From contig NC_135243.1 in NCBI RefSeq assembly GCF_947623445.1, positions 9,550,501 through 9,614,500 on the forward strand: 64,000 nucleotides of DNA, written 5' to 3'. The notes under the pieces were generated by a model. The model did not search any database, was not told the origin of the DNA, and saw only the letters and a list, made by a program, of their open reading frames with translations. Positions 24,601-37,377 of the stretch are shown here, one piece after another. Position 1 is the stretch's first letter; every line of letters starts with the position of its first letter. This DNA is from Clavelina lepadiformis (Eukaryota; Chordata; Ascidiacea; Aplousobranchia; Clavelinidae). The translations under genes were made by a program, and so were the position numbers.

Positions 24601-27600
24601 AGGCCGATAAATCTATACATAAGCAATAAAATGAGGTTTTAAAATTTGTTTTCAAAGAAGTAATTATACGTTCTGCAGTACATCGAAACTGGTCGAATTT
24701 GATATTTCTTTGATCTTACCAACGTCGCACTTTTCTCCAATGTACCCCTTATGGCAGTGACACCCATAGCCGGTTAATTTAGAAAAGCAGTATCCGTGAT
24801 CTCCGCAGAGGGAAAGTGGATTGAGACGAGGAACAGGGCTTCCATCATCACCGCGAGATGAAACGCAGTAATCCCAAACTAATATATAACTTTGATGAAA
24901 CTTAACTAGCACTTATTCAGCAAGTTCTATAAAATGATATACCAAAATATCCATATTGCAAAAATAATAATGGGCAAGAAGTATAAATAGTATAAAATCT
25001 TGATAGTATAAAAATGTTTTTCGTGTATTTGATGTGAAAAGAAAATGACTTGAAAAGTCGCAATGTACCATGTTCACAAAATCTTCCAAAGTAGCCTTCC
25101 GTGCAGGAACAATTGGCTTGTGAAGGGTCATCACTTCGGATTGAGCACGACGCCTGGTTCATACAAGGATTGGTGACGTCAGTGCAAGGATCAATAATGT
25201 CGAGACAATCCCGACCACCGAAGCCTGCAATTGATCAAAATGGGCTTCAAAAACTAGTTCTAAACCGCCCTAAACTGGAATCGGTTAGTATGAAAAAATA
25301 TATTGAACTGTTTTGATGCAATACTGATTGGAGAGGTCTGGTATGAATGATGCTGTGCTAGTGTTTTTAAAGTAACATATTACTGTATATACTATATTAT
25401 AAATTAAATTACATAATGAACTTTGTGCAATTTCAAATTAATGTTTTAATTAAACAGAAGGTTTACCGTTTATGCAGGTGCATTCGTATCCGAACGTTTC
25501 ATGATAGCATAGTCCTCCATTTTGGCACGGAGTAGCATCGCATGGGTCAAAATCATATTGGCAAAACCTGCAAGCGAAAGATATTTGACAGAGTTTATCG
25601 TCTACATCTGACATTTCAATGGTTTAAACCTTTTAACTCGCCAATCTGCATTCCTTTATGTTTTCAAACAATATCGTGACCGATTTTTAACAAAGATTAG
25701 TGTCAGTGCACTAGTTGAAAATAAGAAAGTTATGGAAAATACAAACCTGCCGTTGTGGTAGGGATCGCAGAGGCAATCAAATGACCCCTCGGTGTTGTTA
25801 CAAGTTCCACCGTTCTGACAGATTTCGACCCGGTAGGAACATTCGTTGATGTCATTCTGGCAGTAGGTGCCATTGAAGCCCTATCAAAAACAAATCGCTT
25901 CAGTTTGACTGGAAATTTATCTGATAAAAGCCCACTACTTTATACGTCACGATTTTGGAGGTTTTAAATAGTTTTACAAAGGCCATGTTGTGGCGTTTGT
26001 TTATCGTTAGATTTATCGATTTGATAAAGATTAAATATGACGTAAAAATTCGCAAAAATTATATGCCGTAGGGAGAAAAGTAGACCGCAAATAATAAGCG
26101 TAAAAATTGCACATCAAAGCAAACAGCAATAATTTTAATTAGCAAATAAACAACAACCACTAGATGACGCAAACCGACCGGTTATCAGGAATAAGTCTAC
26201 AACAGTTTGGACGATTGCAAATTAGTTATACGATTAAAACTCTGTAGTCAAATCACCGATCGATTTATTAATAATTTTGTGTTTATGACAAGTTTGGAGC
26301 GGTAGAAATCCACTATTTTCATCTTGCAAAGTTATAAATTAACCAGCATATAAAATTTATTTCATCTGTCGCCTGCGTTATGTTTCTAAAATCTCTTCCA
26401 ACTCTAGGGCTCCTTGAGCAACAAATATGGTACAACATTTCGCAATAACTATCAAGCACTTGCTTAACTTGATTTTATCTTGAACGAACTTTTAAAATTG
26501 AATGTAAGCATTTTCAAACTTATAGTTTTTGTTACGATAATCTGCCTCTTGTGACAACATGGTTTAACCAATGTCACGGACACGATAAAACGTAACCACG
26601 TAAACCAACGGTTGCTATTTATGTTAAAAAAGCCGGAAAGAGAAGATGCAGTATTTTCTGGAGAAGTCAATAAAAAGCCGCAGAAACTACTGGAGAACTT
26701 TCTCGTGTATCGTGTAAGTAAAGCAACATGCTGGATAGGCGCAGGATCGGTTGTCGGGGTAGTAATGCGTCCGATAGTACATGCGTTAAAGTCTTATCAG
26801 CATATCGTCATCACTACACCTCGTTAACACGTAATAGGTCATGGCCGTAAGGTCACTCAGAAGAATTTTTTAAGAATGTATCTTTAGCATGAGGTAAGCG
26901 AAAAATTTTGCTTGTACAAAACTTCAAGCGGAAAAAATGGACTGATGGTTTTCAAGCGATATAGTTTGAAAGGTAATTAATCAAGGCAGTCTGTTCTAGC
27001 TTATACATTTATCTTTTTCATCGCTTCCACGCTAAACTACTTCTAAAAGCTTTACAAAAACCAAAACGCTTCGACGGTACACATGTTTCGTTTCTAAAAA
27101 CTCCACCTTTAAGAAACCCAGTTTTATGCAAAAGGTGTGTCGCGACATCAACACGTATACATCTCTGTACTGCAATGGTAAACAAAATTTATCCTACCTG
27201 CGCGCAGTTGCAAAAGAATCCATTGGGCACAGGTATGCAAATTCCATCATTAATGCAAGGACCGCTACTGCAGTAATTTATCTCGTTTTCACAGTAAGTA
27301 CCATTGTAGCCAGGTCTAAATTAAACAAATGGAAAATGAAACATGTCCATCTAGCAAAAACTAAAAACTGACAAAAGTAAAATTACAGCACCCATTCACA
27401 ATGTTTCTTTCAAGACTTGAAATAAAAATTACTGCACTTCAACAGAACTAAGCTTTAGTAAAAAACGATTTATGGTGTTGTAAAGACAAAAATTGTTTAG
27501 ATTTTCGATTCACCTGCAAATGCACAAAGTAGAGTTTTCGTGAGATAAACATCGGGCTTTGTTCTGACATGGATTATGCTGACAAGCCAGTTTTGCTAAC

Positions 27601-30600
27601 TCCGGATCGTTGTCATTTTTAGCTACCTGGCACGCATCCCCCGTATAACCGGCAGGACAAGCGCATCTATATAAACAAAAAATAAACATGACAATTAAAC
27701 CTAGAACAAATGTTACTGTAGAGTGTGGACCGTTACATGAGCACCAGAATTTAGAGACTTATCGAAAGCTATCATGAAGCGGAGGCATAGGTTAGGACCA
27801 TGCGTTTGTTGAGAGAAGTAAAAAGATCCTTGTGTGTGCAGTTGTCAGTAAATTAAGCTGCATAAATGTAAGACAACTTACAAGTATTGCCTTTTAAGAC
27901 TGATACAAGTTGCATTTTCGGGACACGGATCTTTTGCCAGGTCACATGTGGGAATTTCCCTTTCGCAAAGTCGGCCTTCATATCCGAGTGGGCAAATGCA
28001 GTTAAAGTTCTGGTATGAAAACATTGTTAAAATCTTGTAAATTAAAAAGAAATCCCTTTCTTCCACAACCTTAAACTTGTATTTACTTGTAAATACTGCA
28101 AACAAGTGATGCCGTATCGGGTAGATTGAGCCTTACCTGTTCCGATCCATAAGTTGAAGGTAAAATTGCTGTAACGTTGTTCTTGGCCACGTAACAAATC
28201 GCTCCGTTTTGGCAAGGCAGAGATGCACAGGGGCTGCCGACACCATGTTGGCACAAGGGTCCAGTGTATGCGGTTGGACAAGAACAATTAAACGAATAAT
28301 CGGGATTGACACCGCATATGCCGCCTAAAATTTAAAGTGTTTATTTGGCGGTGTACCATGTTATGGTGGCTTTAAAATAAAGGGCGGCTGTAAGGCAGAC
28401 CTGAGAGTACTGTAATTCAACATATTTCTGAAATGCGTAACTGCAAATCTAAGTAGCATTGTTTATCAAGTAATAACACATGTAAAGGAAACGTTTACCA
28501 ACGTCACTAACGACAGTAACGTTATTGCAATCCGATAACGTCCTTCTACAGTATATAAGCATTTACAGTATTTACGTGTTTGAAATTCTCACTTTTACGT
28601 CCAGTTCTAGCTAAATGATAGCTCAACAAGCTTTGCAAAACTGACTGTACTTTATTTTTTAAAGTTTGCTTCAATTCGGAAAGTGGAAAAATGAATTTAA
28701 AAAAAATTTCGAACATCAACAGCACATTATTTACGAATGATGTTTTGGTTATGCCCTGGACTAGATGACTATCTAATGCAAATGGTTCACACTTACCGTT
28801 AGCACACGGATCGATCACGCATGGGCTTATTCTATTTTCACAGTTAACACCATTGTATTGCTCCGAGCAATTACAACTGTAGAAGGCAACGTGGTCGGTG
28901 CATGTGCCGCCATTTATACAAGGATTGCTGGCGCAGTCGTCAATGTTTTCGTCGCAAACTTCACCTGAAAATGAAATTATGAAGAAACTATACAAATCGT
29001 GACACCATGTCACAAAAGATATCTCAACAAACTAGAATTTTATGCATTTCTGATGAAGCGGCAGCCTAAACAACTATGCTTCTAACACACATTAGTAACA
29101 GAGTAGAAGCAACGACAAGAACAATAACAGCTTTCGATGTTGTTAGGATAGCTGTATGTTGTACATACCCCTGTAACCTGGGTCACAGTCACACGTAAAA
29201 CTGTTGACGCCATCTACGCAAGTGCCATGTAGACCGCAGTTCGCTGTAGCGCATTCATCGATGTCAACTGAACAAGTTGAACCTCTGTAACCGGCAGGGC
29301 AGTTACAAGAAAAAGACGTCGGGCTGTGGCGCTGATGAAAGAAAAAGGGAATGGTTCGGTCAAGGTCGTTTGGCCCAAAAAGGAAGCAAATCTCCTATCT
29401 GTATAACACGCGACGAGGTATTTGTTTGAATGAGTCAACCAAAGCGCTGTATTTTATGTCAAAAAGTTTATGTGCCTGTACTCTCTTATTATACTCCATG
29501 CAAAGAATTCTCTTTGAAGCAGTATAATGTTGGAAAGGCTAAAAATTCCAAACATTCCAGTCTAACGCAATCGGAGAAGACGAATAAATCACGTTTTTGA
29601 ATTTACCGCAATTCGATTTTGCGGATTATAAGCTAAATATTTCATAGAACAACATTTTCCGACGTGTCTTGTTAATCGGCGTCTAACTGTCAATTAGAAC
29701 TGCAAAGACAGAAGAAGAGATTATACAAAGCAATTAATCACGAACATTTGCCGTCTGTCAATCCTTCACTCCTAAAAAGGCCTTGATAGAAGCATTTTCT
29801 GTAAAAGAATTGCACGACTTGACAATTCCAAAGTGGGACCATGTGACATGCTAATTTTCTTAGAAAGAGATTACTGTCAATAGAAGTTTCCAACTGCATG
29901 AGATTAAATGGATCAAATCAAGAAGTGTTTTTTTGTATTTATATCCAAAAAAGTAGCACCAAACCGTGGGTTTATCCTAATAAAGGCGAAATTAAACTGT
30001 GTTTACTAATAAACACGATTTATCCGCAAAAAAGCGTTTTCGAGGTCAAAATAACCTAATGCGTTTACAGTGCAAAACTAATCGGATTACCACAATTGAC
30101 TGAAACTTTGCAAGCCTCCCTTTAACAGTGTGCAACCCTGTAGACTTATACCAGTTTATGCGGAGTAAAAAATGTTAAATTTGTGATACAGACATACTGG
30201 ACTCATTGAAAATAACAACAGTGTTCAGAAAGATATACTCAATTAACTTAAATTAACTCCAATAATAAATAACTGGAATACTAAAAAGCCTGTACTCAGA
30301 TAACTAAAATAACTCAAATAAATATGCAAGAAAATCACAACTAAAAGGTAATCTAATAATTCCAGGTACTGTAGCGTAATACGCGGTAGGTTTTAATTCG
30401 TAAATGAATGAGTCACCAAGATAAAAGTAGATCATTTCAAACTTAAATACTTTACTACACATGTAACAGAAAGTGAAATTGAAAATACTAAAAAGAAAGG
30501 ACAAAAAAATTTTTTTTTTAAATATTAGCTCACCAGGCAGGTTGCTCCGTTCTTACAAGGTTGATTTGCACAGACGTTCACTTCTATATCAAACAAAATG

Positions 30601-33600
30601 GTATAGAGGTCAAATTTCTATTCTTTTCGGTACTGTTAATAAATATATCCGCCTACTACTGTCAGGAAACATGAAAAATGAGTTTACGTATACAACACAT
30701 TAATTTCACTTCAAGGTTTTATTATAGTGTCAATCGCCATAAATAGGTACAATGTATGCAGCTAGTTGTTGCGTGTGCTTTACTGGCAGATTTGTAAATT
30801 TACCACAATTTCCAAATGGTCAAACAAGTTAGACATTAAACGTAACACACCGTTTTCACAATTTTTTCCATGATAACCAGGCAAACAATGACAGCTGTAA
30901 TCACCAACTAAATCTTCACAACGTGCCGTATGTGTTGAATTGCATGGGTTTGGCTGGCATTGATTAGTGTCTGCAAAATGTCAAATTTAAGTGTATCCAC
31001 TAAGTATAGACCTGTAACTTTTCAATAACAAACAAGTCTGAATCCACACTGATGCGCAAAACATTCGAATTAAGCATATCATGAAATTGTAATTCAAAAG
31101 AAGTCGTTAAAATATCTCAAATTCTTTGAATATCTTTTTAACGCAATGTTGTGTTAGCACAAGAACGCCGACCATAAAAACAACAAATTACAAAAACAGG
31201 CAAAGTAGTTCAATGCACGTTCAATTAAGTGTGGGAGAGATTCCTTTTTAATTGCTGTAACGAATCATAAATAATACCATACATCAAGCTAAAGTGACGA
31301 CAGAGCCATTAAAGTTGTGTTGAAAATTGAAAAAATGTGCCAAATTGTTCAAGAAAAAACAAGACGTGTTCGGGAAAGTTAGAAACACACCTTGCAGAAG
31401 ATTACTATTGCTAAAAATATGCGGTTTTACTCAAAACCTTATCAGTATAATTGCTACCTGCTCCCTTCACGCCTTGTCTTATCTGCTAGTTCTTTTATAC
31501 GCGGAAGTCGGAATAAAAGGCTATTTAAGGAGCTTCTTTGATATGAGTAGGTCTCAAATTAGAAGGATTAAGACTTTCTGAAAAGGTGGCCTTTTTGAAT
31601 TGATAGTTTTCGTGAGGTTTAAATCCCGCAAGAATTCAAATAGCCTCTGCAAAACTAATCGAAAGGCGATAGAACGGTCATTAAAAACGATCGCTCGAAA
31701 ACAATTTATCGATGAATAGACATAAGTTAATTTTCATCAGTTCAAAGCTGTGATAACAACAAAACAAATACATACATTTCACACGAAAAAAGAAGCGTGG
31801 TATTTCTAATGGACACGTTTCCGGGTCGACGAATATTTATGTGTGCAGCTGATCGTTCCCACAAACGCGAACCGTGAGTCATCACTTGCATCGGATTAAT
31901 TTAATAAAGAAATTTTTGAAAAAATACGGCATTTATGACGTCAAACAATTTAAGTCACGTTGTGAGAAAATTCTCGGATTAAGGTGATAGACAATCACAG
32001 TAGATTGTGAACATATTGGTCGAAGAAAAACAGCAACAAAGCTAGACGTTGTGTGGAGAGCCAAATGTTATTTTGTTGACGTATAGTCCATACATGGTAT
32101 AGCTAACGATAACGCGAAAATTACCAGCCTAAAAACATTGAAACATGGGCTAGGAAAGCCAATCCTCAAACGGCCATTTTTAACACGCATTAAAATGAAT
32201 ACAGTCAAACTTGACGTCTTTGCACGCATTAAGCAAAGAAAAATTCGGCGGATGATTAATAAAAGCTATGCGATTATTCAATTTCTTACCTGTGTAACGT
32301 CTCCAATATGCTTGCTGTAACAAAAAGTACGTCAATGAGTGCTTCAAATTAGCACAAATACAAAGATTTAAGCTGGTAACATGGGTCATAAGGTAAAATA
32401 AAATTTACTGAACACACAGCTGCTTGGTGAAACCTGTGACAGTTAGACGTGAATTACCGCTGCTTCATGATTTTTTCTTATATTTACTGCTTTCTCATTC
32501 TGTCATGAAATAACCCCGCCACAAAAAACATCGGTTATCGGGCATGCAATGTTTTACTCACAGTGAGAGCATCGTTTTCGAAAGCCTCCCTCGCCTCTTC
32601 GTAGGAGCATCTTTCCTCTTCGCACTCTTGCTCAATATTGCCCGGGAAGAGCTCTTCGTGACGCAGCCAAGAGTTAGCTCTTTTGCTTCTGTGCTTGATA
32701 AATTCTACAGCCTCCTCCCGAACAAGGAATACTGGAGACGAAAAATATAATATGTATGAAGCATCAGGCCAGAATTCGAATCCAAAGCATCTTAAGTCAT
32801 CAATTTTGGTTGTTATTTCTTCTTCCTATACATGGAGTTGGACGCTGTGTCATGTTTATGCAATAATATGAAGTGTATAACTATACGCAATATTCTACGT
32901 AGTTACGTGATGATTATGGAAACGAACAATGTCGACGCTATTAGAAAACACGGTAACTTGTGAGTAATTTGGCTGAAAAGTAACTTGCAACCTTATAAAA
33001 CTATATTGCCAGATTTATTGAAATTCCTGTCACACCACTGAGTAATTAAAACACCCAACAAAGATAGCAATCTACGTCAGCGAGCCCGATATCTTTGCGG
33101 GGCTCGCTGCTAAACAACCTGCTGGCCATAGTGGAGGCAATTTTCAGTTCATAAGCAACTTTCAAAGATCTTAATCAGTACGGTATAGCAGTACTCTTAC
33201 AGATCATTCATGAATAGAGTACTTGACTGTGTGATACAAAGCCATGCTAACTACTGTAGTATGGGTTTCTCGACAGCTAATAACGATAAATGAACTAAGG
33301 GAAAACCTAAAACAGACAACTTTAGGGTGTGCTTGATAAAGGGCATAATATGCTTGTAATTTTGAGTAGCGGACACAAAATATTCCGGAATTGCAGCGCT
33401 ATTTTTAATATCATGTTTTGTCACCAGTCTTCAGACCCTAAGTCTATTGTAGTGGGTGCCGAATCGCCCCGTGAAAGCATTAATCCTAACGACAAGTTTG
33501 TCACGTTCCCGTCAAAATCTCTGGTGCTAAAAAGCTGAAAGCGTATCTCCTGGTGTATCTTTACGGCGTCTTATTACGTAAATAAGAGATTAAAATGTCA

Positions 33601-36600
33601 CTTTGATTTTACCATGACAAAAGATGAGACTGCATGTCGCCTAAATAGCGTTGGCATAATTTGGAATTACGAGGGTCCACAACAAGGCCCAAAATTCTTC
33701 TCGACAAAAATTGTAACTAACAGGTCTCTGGTACGAAACGAGTTCGTCTGTTTATGGTTAAGATAAATGTAATGATCTTTGTCGGCAAACTTTGTAGGTT
33801 GAAAAACTCCAAATGAGTGCGAGTAACCTAAGTTATTGGCCAGCGGCTATCGAAAAGTTCCTTTGCGTTCGCTTTTAGATTATTTATGAAAAAAAAACAG
33901 CCAGGATTACGGAGCGGTCAATTTAAAAAGCGGCAGCAAAACTTGTTTATTTACGGAACAAAAAGAAAATGTTGTGCTCACCTTTCCTAAACGCACATTG
34001 CTTTCGAACGGGAGAAACTATCAGCGACAACACGATTGTTACTTATGAAGTTATGAGTATGACTAAAGTTTTCTTGCGAAACAATCGGCATCAAAACTGA
34101 ATGAAGGCCGTTGTAGTGAGCATATAAGACATGGTATAGCTATGCAGATATACGGTTTATCTGGTTACAAATCAAATATTTTGGTGACTGTATCGTTATT
34201 TATTTATGCTCGAAGCAGGCTTAAACCGTTAGCAATTGAATAAGTTGTTCAGTATTAATTGAAAACAACAATTCACTTTAATTCGAATGTGGGTTATTCC
34301 GAAACAGCTTATCAGCTTTATGTTGCTTATGTGAGGATGTTTTTCGACGTATTAATTACAATTGCAATTTTATGACAGTTAAAACAAATGTAAGCACGCT
34401 TTGTTCAATTTACTGCCAAAATATAATCATTGTGCAAGTCATAAAACTAACACTCGAGGGAACACAATTAGGTCTTGCCAGCGATGCTAACACCGATATT
34501 ATTTTGCAGGCTTCAGACAATTCAAATATATTTAAGACCGGTAAATTTAAAATTTAATTTGCAATTAAGAACCTACCTTATTAAAATACATTTCATAAAA
34601 ATCACTTAATTCTTAAATACTATACAGTATCATGTGCTGGCCTGTAATTCTGTCAAGCAAAAGCATACAAAGAGTGTACAAACAGACATTGAGTTTAGGC
34701 AAGTTTACCGTTTTTATCACAGTTTGGCCCTGTCCATGTCCCTTTGCATTCCAAGTCACCAGTAAAGGGATTGCATTGAAGCTGCGGAGATGGGGGTAAA
34801 CAGGTGACCGCACATCGGGGTCCGTATTGATTAGGGGCGCAGGAAAGGGTAAGAGTGGCAAAGAGTCGACACCCTTTCACACCTTTAAAAAAATCAGAAC
34901 ATTTAAAATCTGGCAAAAGTGATCTTTGCAAGAACATGTAGGGTTATGAGAACTGAATATCCTATAAACAAAATATTTCAGTGTTTAATGCACAAACGCC
35001 CACCTCCATTAGACACCAGTTCCACTCTGTGTAACGCACCATCATTTGGAAACATTAAAGGTAAATCTGCCCAATAATCAACCTCATTGACGTTAAATAC
35101 TTCAAATTGCAAAGTAGTAATTGCCACCAAGTGAGTGTCGCGCTAAAAATAGCAAAACACAGTTGAATTGCTATCAGTGAATATATAACGAGGTTATTGG
35201 AATCAATTGTTGTTTATTCATAATTTGGCCTTTATCTTATACACTCAAAATGAACATTTGAAGTTAAAATTTGTCTTATTTTATATATTTGGGCTGGATC
35301 CTATATGTTCTGTATCTTATACAAAGGATTGTAAAAGCTGTCTCTTATGCACATTTAAAGTTTAACCTCCAGCTAAAATTTTGACCTATAAATACTAACA
35401 TTAAACATTGCATCGCTTGCCAAAACGGTTAAAACTTCTTTGAAATTGTCTAAATCAAGATATCAATCATTCTATAGTCATATTTTATTTCATAGAAAAC
35501 ATTTCACGAAAAAAAGTGATAAATATAGCAACTAATTATTAAAGTGACTTAGCGTGGGCTGTAATTACAACAGTATCTTAATTAAAGGAAATACAACACA
35601 AAACCAAAATACTTTTTCTTTAACGCAGTCATGAGGTCTATTACGTAATTGTTGCTTTGGAGAAAAAGACCTGCTATTGGCTGTTATTACGGCGTGATTA
35701 TTGAAAAGGTACCAAACGTGCAATTACTGCATTGGTTGGACAACCGACAGATTCTGACATTATAGAGAACGGCTAATGATTGATTAACGACTGCATCAGC
35801 AAGAACATTCGCATAATAGTCGAATAATATATTCCTAATGCACATGCATGATAATTTTTATTGTCATTGAAAATTGCATCACCATGAAAAGATGCAACAT
35901 GAATACGGAAATGCGTATTCATGTACTTTTGCTGTAATTTCATTAGATAAGATTTATCAGGAACTTACGTTATCCGAGCGTAACGGAAAATGCAGTACTT
36001 CGAATAGTTGTGACGTCATTCCCTGCGCATTTTGACTGCTTTGGACAACCTTGAAGAAACAATCACGACAAAATGACAATTAATCAAGCGGCAACGGACT
36101 TTAGTTGCTAAAACAAGATGCTTTAAAAGTTCATGAAGGGTTGATTTACTTATGTATTTATATTCAAAGTAGAAGTTTTTTTTACGTGGGTAACAATTCA
36201 TAAAAAAGGTTCTAAACTGTCATATACCATTTTATTAAAATCAACTAAACCAGGAATTTAAACAAAATCTTTGCGTTGTTTACCAAAATTAAAATAGGTC
36301 GTTTGCTTACTTGCTTGCTTTTAAGATTAGCCGATAGGCAATCATGATGATCCAGAGCTGTTTTTTCAACAGAATCTGCCGCGGTTAAACACAATATTAT
36401 TTGCGGCACAGTGCCTAACGTGACATCACTTGGATCGAAAGCAAGCAATTTGTCAGTTGGGACACGTGACTTGTCTCCTGGAAGCAGTAATTCGATGGAC
36501 ACCTCGAGATATCCGTGAAATTCTAAATCGTTGCTTGCATCCTGTAATCTCGCCGAGAGATTAGCGGTGGTCAGCATTGTTTGCACCACCATGAGTAGTA

Positions 36601-36625
36601 CGCAGGTTATTGTACGTGGCAACAT
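21656..36625 (-). CDS. DSL-Gla-13xEGF transmembrane receptor-like protein, 26 exons
   Basis: Coding exons, 5' to 3': 36625-36311, 35142-35004, 34882-34709, 32731-32562, 32314-32290, 30970-30851, 30583-30534, 29331-29169, 28964-28797, 28324-28137, 28009-27882, 27666-27514, 27315-27198, 25880-25747, 25567-25467, 25224-25069, 24878-24720, 24480-24400, 24254-24099, 23971-23910, 23789-23658, 23578-23500, 23355-23036, 22801-22693, 22543-22379, 22272-21656. All phases agree, giving 1393 residues. Domains: signal peptide 1 to about 22; MNNL/C2-like to about 165; DSL-like about 168-212; propeptide 210-227 ending RSKR; Gla 228-273; thirteen EGF repeats about 275-820 (EGF3, DIDEC, is of the calcium-binding type); Cys-containing region to about 990; membrane span about 1040-1063; tail with many tyrosine motifs. 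Start is Met at 36625, giving a clean signal peptide; an upstream Met lies at 36685. I infer a calcium-dependent membrane- or ligand-binding receptor. The alternative is two genes split between DSL and Gla exons. Confidence 0.8.
32290..32731 (-). other. Gla domain module: propeptide-Gla exon and 25-nt aromatic-stack exon
   Basis: The 170-nt exon 32731-32562 (phase 1 to 0) encodes [18 protein letters not shown], a gamma-carboxylase recognition-type propeptide with a furin site. It is followed by [14 protein letters not shown], then [20 protein letters not shown]. The Cys-x4-Cys loop, the EEAREAFE block and eleven glutamates are as in clotting-factor Gla domains, with about two residues extra near the omega loop. 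The next exon, 32314-32290, is exactly 25 nt (phase 0 to 1) and encodes QAYWRRYTG, the aromatic stack. In vertebrate vitamin K-dependent proteins the same exon split, size and phases occur. W4 and L5 could be membrane-inserting residues. Confidence 0.92.
34709..36625 (-). other. MNNL/C2-like and DSL-like exons (1-3)
   Basis: Exon 1 carries the signal peptide ([18 protein letters not shown]) and the first part of an MNNL-like fold. Exon 2 gives [19 protein letters not shown]. Exon 3 gives the DSL-like cysteines: C-x8-C-x3-C (APNQYGPR, then AVT), then C-x8-C-x8-C ending WTGPNC. Notch ligands share this spacing except for the third gap, which is eight residues here against about eleven. In Notch ligands MNNL is a C2-type phospholipid-binding domain and DSL contacts Notch. 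Whether this protein does either is inference. Confidence 0.7.
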
Positions 36626-37377
36626 CGAGATCTTGATAATTATAATTTCAAGATGTTTGACGATAAATTGGTGGCTTTTCGTCAAAATATGCTAGCAGTA
36701 TACAGAAGAAGTTTCCTCTAAAACATTACAATAACCGCAGCCTTGCCTATTTCAAAACTAAGCTGCAACATTCAAAAATTTCTTGGTATAAGCCAATACA
36801 AAGTGGTAGGTTTAAATATAGTAAGACAACTAAATAACACAATCAAGCTTTCGTTTTTAAAAAACCTTGTTTGTCTGTAGTTTGTCCCGTAACCTTACTG
36901 GCGCTCTATTCATTTCTTATTCTAATTAATCATGAAGCAGTTTGCAGTCTTTTTTGAACAACCAACACCGTCTTTCTCCCGTCTAAGTACAGTTTCCCTT
37001 TTTCAAAGCTTGCGTCAAAACAAAGCACGAACTTTTGCTGTCTGCTATTAAGTTCTGACAATTCTAATTTCTAGCGTCATGTCATCAATCAAATAGTTGC
37101 TCTATCATGAATTACATTCACGGTGCAAAACTGGTAACAAGTTAACTATAGTACACCCGAAACATGTACAGCATAGTCTTAACAGTGTTACTAATGCTAA
37201 GCGCGAGAGACCAGTTCATGCAGAAGTTGCCTTTTTCTCATACTTTTGCACATACTCGAATAGTCCGACATTTATAAATGGTTTCTGCCCATAGCAGGTC
37301 ATCAACATTCAACAATGGCAAGTTGCTGGCGACTGATAAGTTTGATAACTACTGCACTCATTTTGAAAACGTACTTT

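Noticed and set aside
33220-33346. Short minus-strand frame starting [18 protein letters not shown], a possible separate signal peptide for the Gla gene
   Set aside because: Present in both arms, but the only phase-1 donor (TTTTAG|GTTTTC) is weak and would give too short a signal peptide. Non-coding sequence is equally conserved between arms.
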